Shown piece after piece: positions 51,145 through 61,332 of a DNA stretch of 64,000 nt (position 1 is its first letter; each line of letters opens with the position of its first letter). The translations under genes and the position numbers were made by a program. Below the pieces are notes generated by a model that was not told where the DNA came from, searched no databases, and saw only the letters and a list, made by a program, of their open reading frames with translations. Origin of the DNA: Streptomyces spiralis (GTDB taxonomy: Bacteria; Actinomycetota; Actinomycetes; Streptomycetales; Streptomycetaceae); the NCBI RefSeq assembly GCF_014654675.1, contig NZ_BNBC01000002.1, positions 124,001 to 188,000 of the forward strand, written 5' to 3'.

Positions 51145-52645
51145 CGAGGTCCACTCCTTCCATTGCGGCCACGAGCTCGTGGTCGTGCCAGCCGCCGGCC
51201 TTCTCGGCCACTACACGGCCCTGGAACATCACCAGGACCCGGTCGCACATGCGCAGGTCGTCGAGCTCGTCGGAGGCGATGAGCACCCCGGTGCCGGCCT
51301 CGGCGATCTCCTCGACCTTGCGCAGGAGGAACTCCTTCGATCGCACGTCGACGCCGGCGGTCGGGTTGATCAGCACCAGCACCTTGGGGTCGTTGGCCAT
51401 GGCCCGTGCCATGACGACCTTCTGCTGGTTGCCTCCGGAGAGCCCGGAGACGGGCAGCTCCGGCCCCGGCGTCTTGATCGCCAGGTTCTCGATCATGGAA
51501 CGGGCGAGGGCGTCCCGGCGGCGTCCGTGGATGAAGCCGGGCGGACCGAGCCGCTCGGGGATGGTCAGGGTGCCGTTGTCCGCGATGGACATCTCCGGCA
51601 CGAATCCCTGGTGGTGGCGGTCCTGCGGGACGAAGCCGGCCCCGGCCCTCAGTGCCGCGGGCACGCTGCCGGGCCGTGGACGAGTCCCGGCGATCCTCAC
51701 CGTGCCCGTGTCGGCGGTCCGCAGCCCTACGACCGTCTCCGCCACCTCGGTACGGCCGCTGCTCGCCGCGCCGGCAAGGCCGACGATCTCCCCGCCGCGG
51801 ATGCGGACGGACACGTTCTCGTACACGCCCTGCAGAGCGGCGCCTTCCACCGCGAGCACATCCGGGGATCCGGTGTCCGCGGGGCGACGGCGTGCCCGGG
51901 CGGCCTCGGTCGCGCCCTCGCCGGTCATGGCGGCGACGAGTTCGGCGCGGGGCAGTTCGGCCACGGGGGCGGTCAGAATGTGCCGGGCGTCGCGGAACAC
52001 CGTCACCGTGTCGCAGATCTCGTAGACCTCCTGGAGATGGTGGCTGATGAACAGGAAGGTGACGCCCTGCCGCTGAAGGTCCCGGATCCGGGCGAACAGC
52101 CGGTTGATCGCGGATCCGTCCAGCTGCGCGGTGGGTTCGTCGAGGATGATGAAGCGTGCCCCGAACGACAAGGCCCGGGCGATCTCGACGAACTGCCGCT
52201 GCTCGACGTCGAGTTCGCCGGCCAAAGTGCGCGCGTCCACGTCGACCGACCAGGTCCGCAGCAGCTCGCTTGCCCTGTCGCGCACTGTTCGCCAGCTGAT
52301 CAGGCCGCTGCGACCGCGGTCGTGCCGGTTCAGGAAGAGGTTCTCGGCGACCGTCAACCCGGGAATGATGGTGGACTTCTGGTAGACGCAGGCCACACGT
52401 TGCCGCCAGGCGTCACGGTCCGCGAGTCGGGGAGCGGGCTCGCCGTCGAACGTCACCGTGCCCTCGTCCGGCGCCTGCAGCCCGGTGAGGATGGAGACCA
52501 GCGTGGACTTCCCCGCACCGTTGCGCCCGACGAGCGCGTGCGTCTCCCCGGGGGCGATCGTGATCCCGGCGTCGCGCAGCGCCACCGTGGACCCGAACCG
52601 CTTCGTTATCCCCGCCGCCTGGGCGACGGGCGGAGCCGTAACCAT
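51137..52645 (-). CDS. Monosaccharide ABC transporter ATPase (RbsA type)
   Basis: The 502-residue protein has two ABC cassettes as usual for CUT2. The N-terminal cassette has Walker A GRNGAGKST (about residue 40), a degenerate signature LDVEQRQFVEIARAL and Walker B FIILDEPTAQLD. The C-terminal cassette has a degenerate Walker A GAASSGRTE, a canonical LSGGNQQKVVMARAM and VLVLINPTAGVD in place of a full Walker B. This asymmetry is normal for RbsA-like proteins. It lies between the binding-protein gene (20-base gap) and the permease gene. Confidence 0.92.
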   Translation of the reverse strand: MVTAPPVAQAAGITKRFGSTVALRDAGITIAPGETHALVGRNGAGKSTLVSILTGLQAPDEGTVTFDGEPAPRLADRDAWRQRVACVYQKSTIIPGLTVAENLFLNRHDRGRSGLISWRTVRDRASELLRTWSVDVDARTLAGELDVEQRQFVEIARALSFGARFIILDEPTAQLDGSAINRLFARIRDLQRQGVTFLFISHHLQEVYEICDTVTVFRDARHILTAPVAELPRAELVAAMTGEGATEAARARRRPADTGSPDVLAVEGAALQGVYENVSVRIRGGEIVGLAGAASSGRTEVAETVVGLRTADTGTVRIAGTRPRPGSVPAALRAGAGFVPQDRHHQGFVPEMSIADNGTLTIPERLGPPGFIHGRRRDALARSMIENLAIKTPGPELPVSGLSGGNQQKVVMARAMANDPKVLVLINPTAGVDVRSKEFLLRKVEEIAEAGTGVLIASDELDDLRMCDRVLVMFQGRVVAEKAGGWHDHELVAAMEGVDLDV

Positions 52646-52665
52646 GTCTGCGTACCGCCTTCCGG

Positions 52666-53733
52666 TCAGCCGAGGTTGTTGCCCCAGAGGGATTCGTCGT
52701 CGCTCTTGAGGCTGGGGACTCCGCCGTAGGTGCCGCCGTCCGCCGTCACCAGGGGTGCGGAGAGCTGATCCTCCAGAAGGCCGTCGCGAACCTTGATGAT
52801 CGTGCTGTGGTGGTCGGTCCTGCCCGGCTTGAACGTCCTGCCGTCGATCGCCGCCTTGAGGTAGTAGAGGGCGTACTTCGCGTAAAGGTCGGCCGGCTGG
52901 GAGACGGTGGCGTCGATCCGGCCCGCCGCGATGTCCTTGAGCTCCTCGGGAATGCCGTCGTTGGAGACGACGAACACGTGCTTCTTGTCCTCAGGGCCGA
53001 CCAGCAGGTTCTTCTGCTTGAGCACCTGGAGAGTGCCGGAGAGCGCGAAGCTGGACTGCATGTACACGCCCTTGATGTCGGGATGTGCGGTCAGGTCGGT
53101 CTGGAGCTTTTGTGCGGCGACCGCTCCGTCCCAGTTGGTGGCTTCACCGAAGACCTTGATGGCGGGGTAGTTCTTCTTCATGCACGCGTTGAACGCCTCG
53201 GTACGGTCGCGGCCGTTGACGGAGGCGAGATCGCCTTGGAGCATGACGACCTTCCCCTTGCCTCCCAGCTTGGTCCCGAGGTACTGGCAGGCCTTCTCGC
53301 CGTATGCGCGGTTGTCCGCGCGCACGACCATGTACACATCTCCGGTGTCGGGACGGGTGTCCACGGAGACGACCGGGATCTTCTTCGCCGCCAGCTGCGC
53401 GAGGGTGGGCGCGATGGCGGCGGTGTCCTGAGGTGCCATCGCGACGCCCTTGACGCCCTGGCTGATGAACGTCTGGACGTCGGCGGTGAGTTTGGCGACG
53501 TCGTTCTGCGAGTTGGTGGTCTTCAGGTCGAGCTCGAGCTCCTTGGCGAACTGCGGGGTGTACTTGATGTACGAGTTCCAGAAGTCGGTGTCGGAGCGCG
53601 GGTAGTCGACCCCGATCACCCTCGAACCACCTCCCTGGCCCGAGGCCGACGAACTCCCGCAGGCAGTGAGCGCGGTCATGGCCAGGGCGGCGAGGGCGCC
53701 GAAAGAGACGTACCGGGTGGCTCTGAGCTTCAT
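52666..53733 (-). CDS. Monosaccharide ABC transporter binding lipoprotein (RbsB type)
   Basis: The 355-residue periplasmic-binding-like (peripla_BP_4) protein has lipobox ALTAC (Cys at about residue 24) and a Ser/Gly tether. Landmarks are VIGVDYPRSDTDFWNSYI, DVQTFISQGVKGVAMAP, VSVDTRPDTGDVYMVVRADN and HVFVVSNDGIPEELKDI. AAGGAG lies 8 bases before the ATG. It follows the fuconate dehydratase gene by 170 bases in the same direction and may have its own promoter or be co-transcribed. Confidence 0.9.
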   Translation of the reverse strand: MKLRATRYVSFGALAALAMTALTACGSSSASGQGGGSRVIGVDYPRSDTDFWNSYIKYTPQFAKELELDLKTTNSQNDVAKLTADVQTFISQGVKGVAMAPQDTAAIAPTLAQLAAKKIPVVSVDTRPDTGDVYMVVRADNRAYGEKACQYLGTKLGGKGKVVMLQGDLASVNGRDRTEAFNACMKKNYPAIKVFGEATNWDGAVAAQKLQTDLTAHPDIKGVYMQSSFALSGTLQVLKQKNLLVGPEDKKHVFVVSNDGIPEELKDIAAGRIDATVSQPADLYAKYALYYLKAAIDGRTFKPGRTDHHSTIIKVRDGLLEDQLSAPLVTADGGTYGGVPSLKSDDESLWGNNLG

Positions 53734-53903
53734 TGCTCGTTCTCCTTGCTGGTGGAGTCGTGCGGACAAGCTGTATGCGAGGGCCGGCTGTGTGGTGTGC
53801 GGGGGTCGGGAGGGGGAGCGGAGAGGGAAGGAACGGGGTCAGACGAGAGGGCCCATGGGCTGCCGGATTTCGAGGGCGGGCGGTCCCGCGAACCGGGAAG
53901 CGC

Positions 53904-55211
53904 TCATCCGTCGGTCTCCGCGCTCCACACGGGGCCGTCGGGATAGCGGTGGTCCTCCAGGGACTGCGGGTGCAGTTCGGCGCTGATGCCGGGGGCGGCC
54001 GGGGCGAGATAGCGGCCGTCGCGGATGCGGACCGGGTCGGTGAAGTGCTCGTGCAGGTGGTCGACGTATTCGATCACACGGTTCTCGGTGGTGCCGCTGA
54101 CGGCCACGTAGTCGAACATCGCCAGGTGCTGCACCATTTCGCACAGTCCGACGCCGCCGGCGTGCGGGCAGACCGGGACACCGAACTTGGCGGCAAGCAG
54201 CAGGACGGCGACGTTCTCGGTGACACCGGCGGTGCGGCTGGCGTCGAGTTGCAGGACGTCCAGCGCGCCCGCCTGAAGGAGCTGTTTGAACATCACCTGG
54301 TTGTGGGTGTGTTCACCCGTGGCCACCTTGACCGGCGCCAACGCCCGGCGGATGGCGGCGTGGCCGAGGATGTCGTCCGGCGAGGTGGGTTCCTCGATCC
54401 AGTAGGGATCGTAGGGCGCGAGCGCCGCCATCCAGTCGATCGCCTGATGGACCCCCCACGCCTGGTTGGCGTCGACGGCGATCCTGATGTCCGGACCGAC
54501 GGCCTCGCGGGCCAGTCGCATGCGGCGCTCGTCGGCCTCGCGGTCGGCGCCGACCTTCAGTTTTATCTGCCCGAAGCCATCGGCGACGGCCTCCTTGGAC
54601 AGCCGTACCAGCTTCTCGTCGTCGTAACCGAGCCAGCCGGGGGTCGTGGTGTATGCCGGGTATCCGTGCTTCAACAGGTCTTCGATGCGTCGGGCGCGGC
54701 CGGGCTCGGCGCGGCGCAGGATCTCCAGGGCCTCGTCGCGGGTGAGGGCGTCCTGGAGGTAGCGGAAGTCGACCAGGTCGACCAGCTGCTCCGGGGACAG
54801 TTCGGCCAGCAGCCGCCAGACCGGTTTTCCGGTACGACGCCCGTAGAGGTCCCAGACGGCGTTGACGATCGCCGCAGCGGCCATGTGGATGGCCCCCTTC
54901 TCCGGGCCCAGCCAGCGCAGCTGGCTGTCGCCGGTCAGCCGCCGGGAGAAGCCGCGGAGATCGGCCAGTACCTCCTCCACCGGCAGCCCTACGATCAGCG
55001 GGGCCAGGGCTCTTACGGCGGCGACCTCGACGTCGTTGCCGCGTCCCACGGTGAAGGCGAGTCCGTGACCCTCGTCCCCGGCGCTCGTACGGATCGTCAC
55101 ATACGCGGCCGAGTAGTCGGGCTCGGGGTTCATGGCGTCGGAGCCGTCGAGCTCCCGGGAGGTAGGGAACCGGACGTCGACGGCCTCGACCGCGCTGATC
55201 AGCTCACTCAT
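53904..55211 (-). CDS. L-fuconate dehydratase (enolase superfamily)
   Basis: The 435-residue enzyme matches the FucD/ENOSF1 group, which dehydrates L-fuconate to 2-keto-3-deoxy-L-fuconate. The characteristic N-terminus [25 protein letters not shown] is present. The enolase-superfamily residues follow: the lysine motif QIKLKVGAD (about 227), metal ligands in AVDANQAWG (about 256), WIEEP and GEHTHN, and the His region [13 protein letters not shown]. The ATG at 55211 fits the family start. A TGGACA-N17-TATAAA promoter with an overlapping GntR-type site lies upstream. Other pathway enzymes (dehydrogenase, lactonase) are not in the window. Confidence 0.88.
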   Translation of the reverse strand: MSELISAVEAVDVRFPTSRELDGSDAMNPEPDYSAAYVTIRTSAGDEGHGLAFTVGRGNDVEVAAVRALAPLIVGLPVEEVLADLRGFSRRLTGDSQLRWLGPEKGAIHMAAAAIVNAVWDLYGRRTGKPVWRLLAELSPEQLVDLVDFRYLQDALTRDEALEILRRAEPGRARRIEDLLKHGYPAYTTTPGWLGYDDEKLVRLSKEAVADGFGQIKLKVGADREADERRMRLAREAVGPDIRIAVDANQAWGVHQAIDWMAALAPYDPYWIEEPTSPDDILGHAAIRRALAPVKVATGEHTHNQVMFKQLLQAGALDVLQLDASRTAGVTENVAVLLLAAKFGVPVCPHAGGVGLCEMVQHLAMFDYVAVSGTTENRVIEYVDHLHEHFTDPVRIRDGRYLAPAAPGISAELHPQSLEDHRYPDGPVWSAETDG

Positions 55212-55319
55212 CGGGCCCAGCACCTTCGGCTCGGAGGGTCGAGTGCTGTCTCGGCGCCATGGCGACCACCCATCGTCGTGTGTCAAAGAGATGTCCTCTC
55301 TGCTACCGGCAGACGCTGG

Positions 55320-55360
55320 ACATGGGATGGATTTATAGAGTCGCCCGACCCGCGTGTCCA
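55320..55360 (-). promoter_or_regulatory. Promoter and operator of the fuconate dehydratase set
   Basis: On the minus strand TGGACA (55355-55360) and TATAAA (55332-55337) are spaced by 17 bases. The site ACATGGGATGG at 55320-55330, one base off the ACATGGGATGT motif found before GH54, lies one base beyond the -10. A bound repressor there would block transcription. Confidence 0.65.
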
Positions 55361-55442
55361 TACCCTTGAGGCAAGAGATGCGCCTTGACTCGCCTCACCT
55401 GCACATTTACGTCGATGTGGCGTGCGCGCAAGATTTGCAGTC

Positions 55443-55471
55443 ATCCCATCTCTATCGCGGTGATGGGATGT
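55443..55471. promoter_or_regulatory. Operator-like inverted repeat before the GntR gene
   Basis: ATCCCATC (55443-55450) and GATGGGAT (55462-55469) form a perfect 8-bp dyad with an 11-base centre. The right half continues as ATGGGATGT to 55471, matching the ACATGGGATGT motif at nine of eleven positions. It lies 46 bases before the regulator start, consistent with autoregulation. Confidence 0.65.
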
Positions 55472-55517
55472 ATTGCTACGCTGCCGCGGCCTGGGCACAC
55501 GAACAGGGAGCAGCCGC

Positions 55518-56231
55518 ATGTCATTGACCGACAAGGCCATCGACCGGATCAGGGATCTCATCCAGTCCGGCGAGCTGCCGCCAGGCGCCAAGCTGCCGCC
55601 CGAGCAGCAGCTGGCCGCGGAGCTGGGTCTGTCCCGCAATCTCATGCGAGAAGCGGTGAAGGCCCTGGTCGTCGCGCGCGTACTGGAGATCCGCCGGGGC
55701 GACGGCACGTATGTGACCAGCCTCGAACCCGAGCTGCTGCTGAGCAGCATCGGGTCAGCGGTGGAACTGCTGCGCGGCGACACCTTGCTCGAGCTGACCG
55801 AGGTGCGCCGACTGTTCGAACCGGTCGCCACGGGGCTCGCCGCCACCCGGATCTCGCCCGCCGAACTGGCGGAGGTGGAGCGGCACCTGAACGCGATGCG
55901 AGCGGCCTGGGACGACGTGGAGCGGCTCAACGAGCACGACGCCGCGTTCCACCGGGCGGTGGTCGCGGCCACCGGCAACGCCACCCTCGCCACCTTGCTG
56001 GAAGGGATCTCCGGCCGGACGCTGCGCGCACGCGTCTGGCGCGGTCTGGTCGACGACAACGCCGCTGCCCGCACGGTCGCCGAACACGAGGCGATCTACC
56101 AGGCGCTGGCCGCTGGCGACGCCGCGCTCGCCCAGGCCGCTGCGCTCCTGCACGTCAGCACCACCGAGCGGTGGCTGCGTGAGCACCTGGAGCCGAACGG
56201 CGGCGTCCCGAGCGGCGTCATGAATGCCTAG
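55518..56231 (+). CDS. GntR/FadR-family transcriptional regulator
   Basis: The 237-residue regulator has a winged helix-turn-helix (residues about 5-72; PPEQQLAAELGLSRNLMREA, then EIRRGDGTYV) and a C-terminal FCD ligand domain (about 85-225) with the metal-binding Asp/His pattern EVRRLFEPVATGLAA, HDAAFHRAVVAATGN and VAEHEAIYQAL. FCD members sense small carboxylic acids, so fuconate or its dehydration product is a sensible effector. It is divergent from the fuconate dehydratase gene and probably controls it. GGGAG lies 7 bases before the ATG. Confidence 0.88.
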   Translation: MSLTDKAIDRIRDLIQSGELPPGAKLPPEQQLAAELGLSRNLMREAVKALVVARVLEIRRGDGTYVTSLEPELLLSSIGSAVELLRGDTLLELTEVRRLFEPVATGLAATRISPAELAEVERHLNAMRAAWDDVERLNEHDAAFHRAVVAATGNATLATLLEGISGRTLRARVWRGLVDDNAAARTVAEHEAIYQALAAGDAALAQAAALLHVSTTERWLREHLEPNGGVPSGVMNA

Positions 56232-56346
56232 GGAACCAGTGCGCGGGCGCCGTGCTGCCGTGGAGAGGCGCCTTGCCGCCTGGACCAGCCGATGGAGTGT
56301 CGGAGCCGACTCCGGTGCGTAGGGGCAGGGGCGTTGCCGAGAGGCG

Positions 56347-56910
56347 TCAGCCGAACAGGCGGCGCTGGATCTCGCGGCGGTAGTCCTCGAGTGTGTTGTC
56401 CAGGTGGGCGCAGGCGGCGCCGGCCGCGGCTTCCGGGTCGCCGTCCCGGATCGCCTGGTAGATCGCGGCGTGCTCGACCACTGCCTCCTCGGCATGGCCG
56501 CCGACGGTGCCGTGGAGACCGATGGTGCTGGACTGTCGTTGCAACCGGCGGGCCTCACGCACCGACTCGACGAGAAGGGGGTTGTGGGACGCGATGGCGA
56601 TGCTGAGATGGAAGTCGTCGTCGCCACGGTCGAACAGCTCCCGCTGTCCGGTCACGTGACCTTCCCTGCACGTTTCGGCGGCGGCCTCGATGGCACGCAA
56701 CTCGGCCGGCGTCGCCCGGCCGGCGGCCAGTCGGCTGGCCGCGGCCTCCTGGACCCTCCGGAATTCGAAGAGCATGTAGACGTGATCGAGGTCGGTCGGC
56801 AGGAAGAAGCCGCCCCAGCGTGAAGACCCCAACATGCCCTCGTCGTCGGCCACGTAGAGTCCGCGACCCTTCTGCGCACGTACCCGCCCGAGTGCCGAGA
56901 GGATCTTCAC
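56347..56910 (-). pseudogene. 5'-truncated GntR/FCD regulator
   Basis: The 187-codon frame starts with GTG inside the recognition part of a GntR domain (ILSALGRVRAQKGRGLYVAD). It has a complete FCD domain (about 30-185: EFRRVQEAAASRLAAG, DDDFHLSIAIASHNPLL, VVEHAAIYQAIRDGD). The first roughly 45 residues, holding most of the helix-turn-helix, are missing. Right at the truncation point an unrelated plus-strand fragment begins. It probably cannot bind DNA, though the FCD part could still be made. Confidence 0.75.
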
Positions 56911-57297
56911 GTCCGCACCCGGCGAGAGCCAGGGCTACGCGGTCCTGGTCGTCACCCCCGGCAATGGCGTCTCGCTTCAGTGGCAGGACTCGTCGACCCC
57001 TGGCTACCTCGACCAGTTCGCCACATCCGTCGACAAGACGATCACGGCACCTGTCTGGCTGGGCCTCGTCCGACATGGCGACCAGGTCAGCGGGTACTGC
57101 TCGGCAGACGGCACGGCCTGGACTCAGGTGGGCTCCGCCGTCACCCTCGCGAAAGCCACCGCCACCCAGGACGCCGGCATGATCGCCACCGCGCACAGCG
57201 CCGGCGCGCGGGGCGAGGCCGACTTCAGGAACTTCGACGTGAGCTGGGGTCCGTCTTCACCCGGATCTTGCCCGGAGCAGGAACGACACGAGGGTGA
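56909..57297 (+). pseudogene. C-terminal beta-sandwich fragment of a secreted carbohydrate enzyme
   Basis: The plus frame reads ESQGYAVLVVTPGNGVSLQW, VDKTITAPVWLGLVRHGDQV, SGYCSADGTAWTQVGSAVTL and GEADFRNFDVSW. This is the concanavalin-like domain often found at the end of secreted glycosidases. There is no start, signal peptide or catalytic part, and the frame has lost its natural stop, running on to 57520. A long hairpin at 57286-57332, probably the old terminator, remains. It abuts the headless GntR gene. Confidence 0.65.
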
Positions 57298-57332
57298 CCG
57301 CCGCTTCGCCGGAGGCGGCGGTCTTCTCGTGT
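57286..57332 (+). terminator. Terminator hairpin behind the fragment
   Basis: Outer arms ACACGAG/CTCGTGT and inner arms GACCGCCG/CGGCGGTC pair perfectly with small bulges between them. It lies at the end of the truncated enzyme fragment and would isolate the GH43 promoter from upstream reading. Confidence 0.7.
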
Positions 57333-57388
57333 CTCGACGCCGCGGAAGCCCTTGCGACAACCGACGACCGCCGCCAGGTAGGTGGATC

Positions 57389-57398
57389 CGAAATTTCG
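57389..57398. promoter_or_regulatory. CGAAATTTCG palindrome upstream of GH43
   Basis: A perfect 10-bp palindrome of the same CGAAA-TTTCG kind as the LacI-side operators at 46324/46450 and the site at 26311. It lies 200 bases before the GH43 promoter, so its link to GH43 control is uncertain. Confidence 0.45.
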
Positions 57399-57597
57399 TA
57401 CACCATTCGGAAAATCGAGTGTCACGGATGACGGAGGGGTGTTCGCCCATGTCGACACCGTCCGGGAAACCGGCCCGCCCGGCATCGAAGGACTGTTCAT
57501 CCGCGCAGCTGGGCCTTTGAGGTCGGCTTGACCTGCGGCCTTTCATTCATCGCGGCCCCGAATCTTTCGATACTGTGCGCGAATCATGCGAGAGGTA

Positions 57598-57625
57598 TTG
57601 ACGCCGTTCACCGGTTCCGTATCAT
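57598..57625 (+). promoter_or_regulatory. GH43 promoter
   Basis: TTGACG (57598-57603), 16-base spacer, TATCAT (57620-57625). The first copy at 26492 has the same hexamers and spacing although the spacer has changed. Confidence 0.65.
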
Positions 57626-57650
57626 CCAGGTTGCTCGACACTCCGACCTT

Positions 57651-57668
57651 TGTTCGATATTGCGAACA
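57651..57668. promoter_or_regulatory. Operator palindrome in leader copy 2
   Basis: TGTTCG-N6-CGAACA. Relative to copy 1 (CGTTCG-N6-CGAACG) the outer pair changed from C/G to T/A and symmetry is kept, while the N6 centre and nearby bases differ freely. This favours a protein-binding site. Confidence 0.65.
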
Positions 57669-57752
57669 CACAGAGCCGCTCCACTTGCACAGCAGGGCAC
57701 CTCCAGGTCACGCCCACCCCCAATGGCCGAGCCGCAAGGAGCACGCCGAACG

Positions 57753-59399
57753 ATGCGCATGTCATGGCCTCATCAATTCCTTTCCCGTCGTCGCGCGCTG
57801 ACTGCCGCCACCGGCCTCGCCGCCGGCGCGGTTCTCCCGCTGACGGGAGCCTCCCGCGCCGCAGCCGCCCCGGCCCAGGGGCCGGTCCACGCCACCGCCG
57901 GGGAGTACACGAACCCGGTGATCTGGCAGGACTTCGCGGACGTCGACGTCATCCGCGTCGGAAACACCTACTACGCCTCGGCGTCGACCATGCACTACTC
58001 GCCGGGCGCCCCCGTCCTGAGGTCGTACGACCTGGTGAATTGGGAGATCGCCGGCCACTCGGTGCCGGTCCTGGACTTCGGCGCCAAGTACGACCTGAAC
58101 GGGGCCCGTGGTTATGTCCGAGGGATCTGGGCGTCGTCGCTGGCCTACCGCCCGAGCAACAGGACGTTCTACTGGCTCGGCCAGATCGACTTCGCCCGGA
58201 CGTACATCTACACCGCGACGGCCGTCGAGGGCCCGTGGAACCGGCTGACGACGATCAGCACGCCCTACTACGACGCGGGGCTGCTGGTCGACAGCGACGA
58301 CACCCTGTACGTGGCGTACGGCAACACCACGATCAGCGTGGCCCAGCTCTCCTCCGACGGCCGCACCCAGGTCCGCACACAGCAGGTGTTCACGACCCCG
58401 TCGAGCGTCGGAACCCTTGAGGGCTCCCGCTTCTACAAGATCAACGGGCAGTACTACATCTTCCTGACCCGCCCGGCGAACGGGCAGTACATCCTGAAAT
58501 CGTCGGGCGGCCCCTTCGGTCCCTACACGATGCGGCAGGTGCTCCTCGACCTGCCCGGGTCGATCCCCGGCGGTGGCGTCCCGCACCAGGGCGGCCTGGT
58601 GCAGACACAGAACGGCGCCTGGTACTACCTGGCCTTCGTCGACGCCTACCCCGGCGGCCGGGTGCCCGCACTGGCACCGGTCACCTGGACCTGGGACGGC
58701 TGGCCCGTCGTCCAACTGGTGAACGGCGCATGGGGCACCTCCTATCCCAGCCCGGCCGTGCCGCCGGCACCCCGCCAGGTCACCCCCATGACCGGCGTCG
58801 ACACCTTCGACGGCACGAGTCTCAAGCCGGGATGGGAGTGGAACCACAACCCGGACAACACCAAGTGGTCTGTCGACAACGGTCTGACCCTGCGCACCGC
58901 GACGGTCACCGACGACCTGTACTGGGCCCGCAACACCCTCACGCACCGCATCCAGGGCCCCACCTCCACCGCCACGGTCCTTCTCGACCACTCCGCGATG
59001 CGGGACGGCGACCGGGCCGGACTCGCGCTGCTGCGTGACTCCTCCGCGTGGATCGGTGTCAAGCGCGAGGGCGGAGCCGCGCGGGTGGTGATGGTCAGCG
59101 GGCTGACCATGGACAGCAACTGGAACACCACCGGCACCGGCTACGAGCTCGCGAGCGCGGCCGTTCCGGGCAGCCGCATCTGGCTGCGCGCGAGCGCGGA
59201 CATCCGCCCCGGCGCGCCACGCCCGGGGACGTTCTCCTACAGCACCGACGGCGTCACGTTCACCCGCCTCGGACCCGACTTCTCCATGGGCAACGACTGG
59301 CGGTTCTTCATGGGCTACCGGTTCGCCCTCTTCAACCACGCCACCCGGGCGCTCGGCGGCTCGGTCCGCGTCACGCGGTTCGAGCTGTCCACGCCCTGA
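57753..59399 (+). CDS. Secreted GH43 beta-xylosidase/arabinofuranosidase
   Basis: The 548-residue protein has a twin-arginine signal (SRRRALTAATGLAAGAVLPL, residues 10-29). The five-bladed GH43 domain (about 50-340) opens NPVIWQDFADVDVIRVGNTY with general base D63 and has acid E223 in GTLEGSRFYK. A C-terminal concanavalin-like beta-xylosidase domain (about 350-548) starts VDTFDGTSLKPGWEWNHNPD. It removes xylosyl or arabinosyl units outside the cell. AAGGAG lies 12 bases before ATG 57753, so ATG 57759 is also possible. It has its own promoter and no CBM13, unlike its neighbours. Confidence 0.88.
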   Translation: MRMSWPHQFLSRRRALTAATGLAAGAVLPLTGASRAAAAPAQGPVHATAGEYTNPVIWQDFADVDVIRVGNTYYASASTMHYSPGAPVLRSYDLVNWEIAGHSVPVLDFGAKYDLNGARGYVRGIWASSLAYRPSNRTFYWLGQIDFARTYIYTATAVEGPWNRLTTISTPYYDAGLLVDSDDTLYVAYGNTTISVAQLSSDGRTQVRTQQVFTTPSSVGTLEGSRFYKINGQYYIFLTRPANGQYILKSSGGPFGPYTMRQVLLDLPGSIPGGGVPHQGGLVQTQNGAWYYLAFVDAYPGGRVPALAPVTWTWDGWPVVQLVNGAWGTSYPSPAVPPAPRQVTPMTGVDTFDGTSLKPGWEWNHNPDNTKWSVDNGLTLRTATVTDDLYWARNTLTHRIQGPTSTATVLLDHSAMRDGDRAGLALLRDSSAWIGVKREGGAARVVMVSGLTMDSNWNTTGTGYELASAAVPGSRIWLRASADIRPGAPRPGTFSYSTDGVTFTRLGPDFSMGNDWRFFMGYRFALFNHATRALGGSVRVTRFELSTP

Positions 59400-59401
59400 A
59401 C

Positions 59402-59438
59402 CGAGCCGATCCCGGCCACCGTCACCACCCGCACCCGA
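59402..59438 (+). repeat. GH43 3' flank shared with 26671-26707
   Basis: About 35 of 37 bases match the segment after leader copy 1. This fixes the right-hand end of the lost gene in that copy. Confidence 0.75.
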
Positions 59439-59444
59439 CCGTAC

Positions 59445-59574
59445 AAGGAGGAGGAGCATGAACCCGCTCAGACGTCGGCCGCCGCCGAGCCTCGGTCGTG
59501 GGCCTGCCGGCCGCGACCGTCCTGATGACGCCGGGACCGTGACGGGCTCACCCGACGCCGTCCACGCCGCGTAG
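59445..59574 (+). pseudogene. Decayed secretion-leader ORF
   Basis: AAGGAGGAGGAG and ATG at 59458 start a 38-codon frame ending at TAG 59572-59574. From 59480 the neighbouring frame reads RRRASVVGLPAATVLMTPG, a typical twin-arginine signal core. One base change near 59470 would join this to the start. It is therefore probably the first part of a secreted-enzyme gene whose body is gone. The next 168 bases up to the GH62 gene hold nothing recognisable. Confidence 0.5.
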
Positions 59575-59733
59575 CCCGAAGACACCCGGCGCCGCCGGTC
59601 TCTCAGAAGGTCTCGCTGGACCGGGAAGCCACAAGGGGTCGGCCCGGAGCCCACGGACCCCTGCGAACCGCACCCCATCGACAGTCCGGACAGCCTCTGG
59701 CGGGGCGGGCCGGAATCGCCTACTCATGGATGA

Positions 59734-61170
<1,437 letters not shown>

Positions 61171-61183
61171 CACTCACCGCCTC

Positions 61184-61218
61184 GAGGAACCCCAGCCGTG
61201 CGTCGGCTGGGGTTCCTC
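61184..61218. terminator. Terminator after GH62
   Basis: GAGGAACCCCAGCCG and its exact complement form a 15-bp stem with a 5-base loop TGCGT, 13 bases after the stop. It marks the right end of the carbohydrate locus. Confidence 0.85.
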
Positions 61219-61332
61219 TGCTCGTTGCCGGATTCATGCAGCCTCGCCCAGGAACGGCTGCCGTCACCGGCACTTCTTCTGCCAGGGCAGATGGGGAAGG
61301 ATGGGCTGTGCCGGTGGGGCAGGGGAGGACGG

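Larger units (their letters stand above)
57580..57778 (+). repeat. Duplicated promoter-leader, copy 2
   Basis: This copy of the leader at 26473-26668 drives the intact GH43 gene. Promoter hexamers and spacing are identical to copy 1, and the palindrome, ribosome site and start-codon region are kept. The match extends a few codons into the gene. Confidence 0.8.

Noticed and set aside
56291..56312. Possible hairpin GGAGTGTCGG/CCGACTCC between the two GntR-type genes
   Set aside because: The arms need bulges to pair, so I did not list it as a terminator despite its suitable position between convergent genes.
57128..57520. Stand-alone 130-codon plus-strand gene
   Set aside because: The first half is the end of a truncated beta-sandwich domain that begins upstream at 56909 without a start; the second half runs through an old terminator hairpin.
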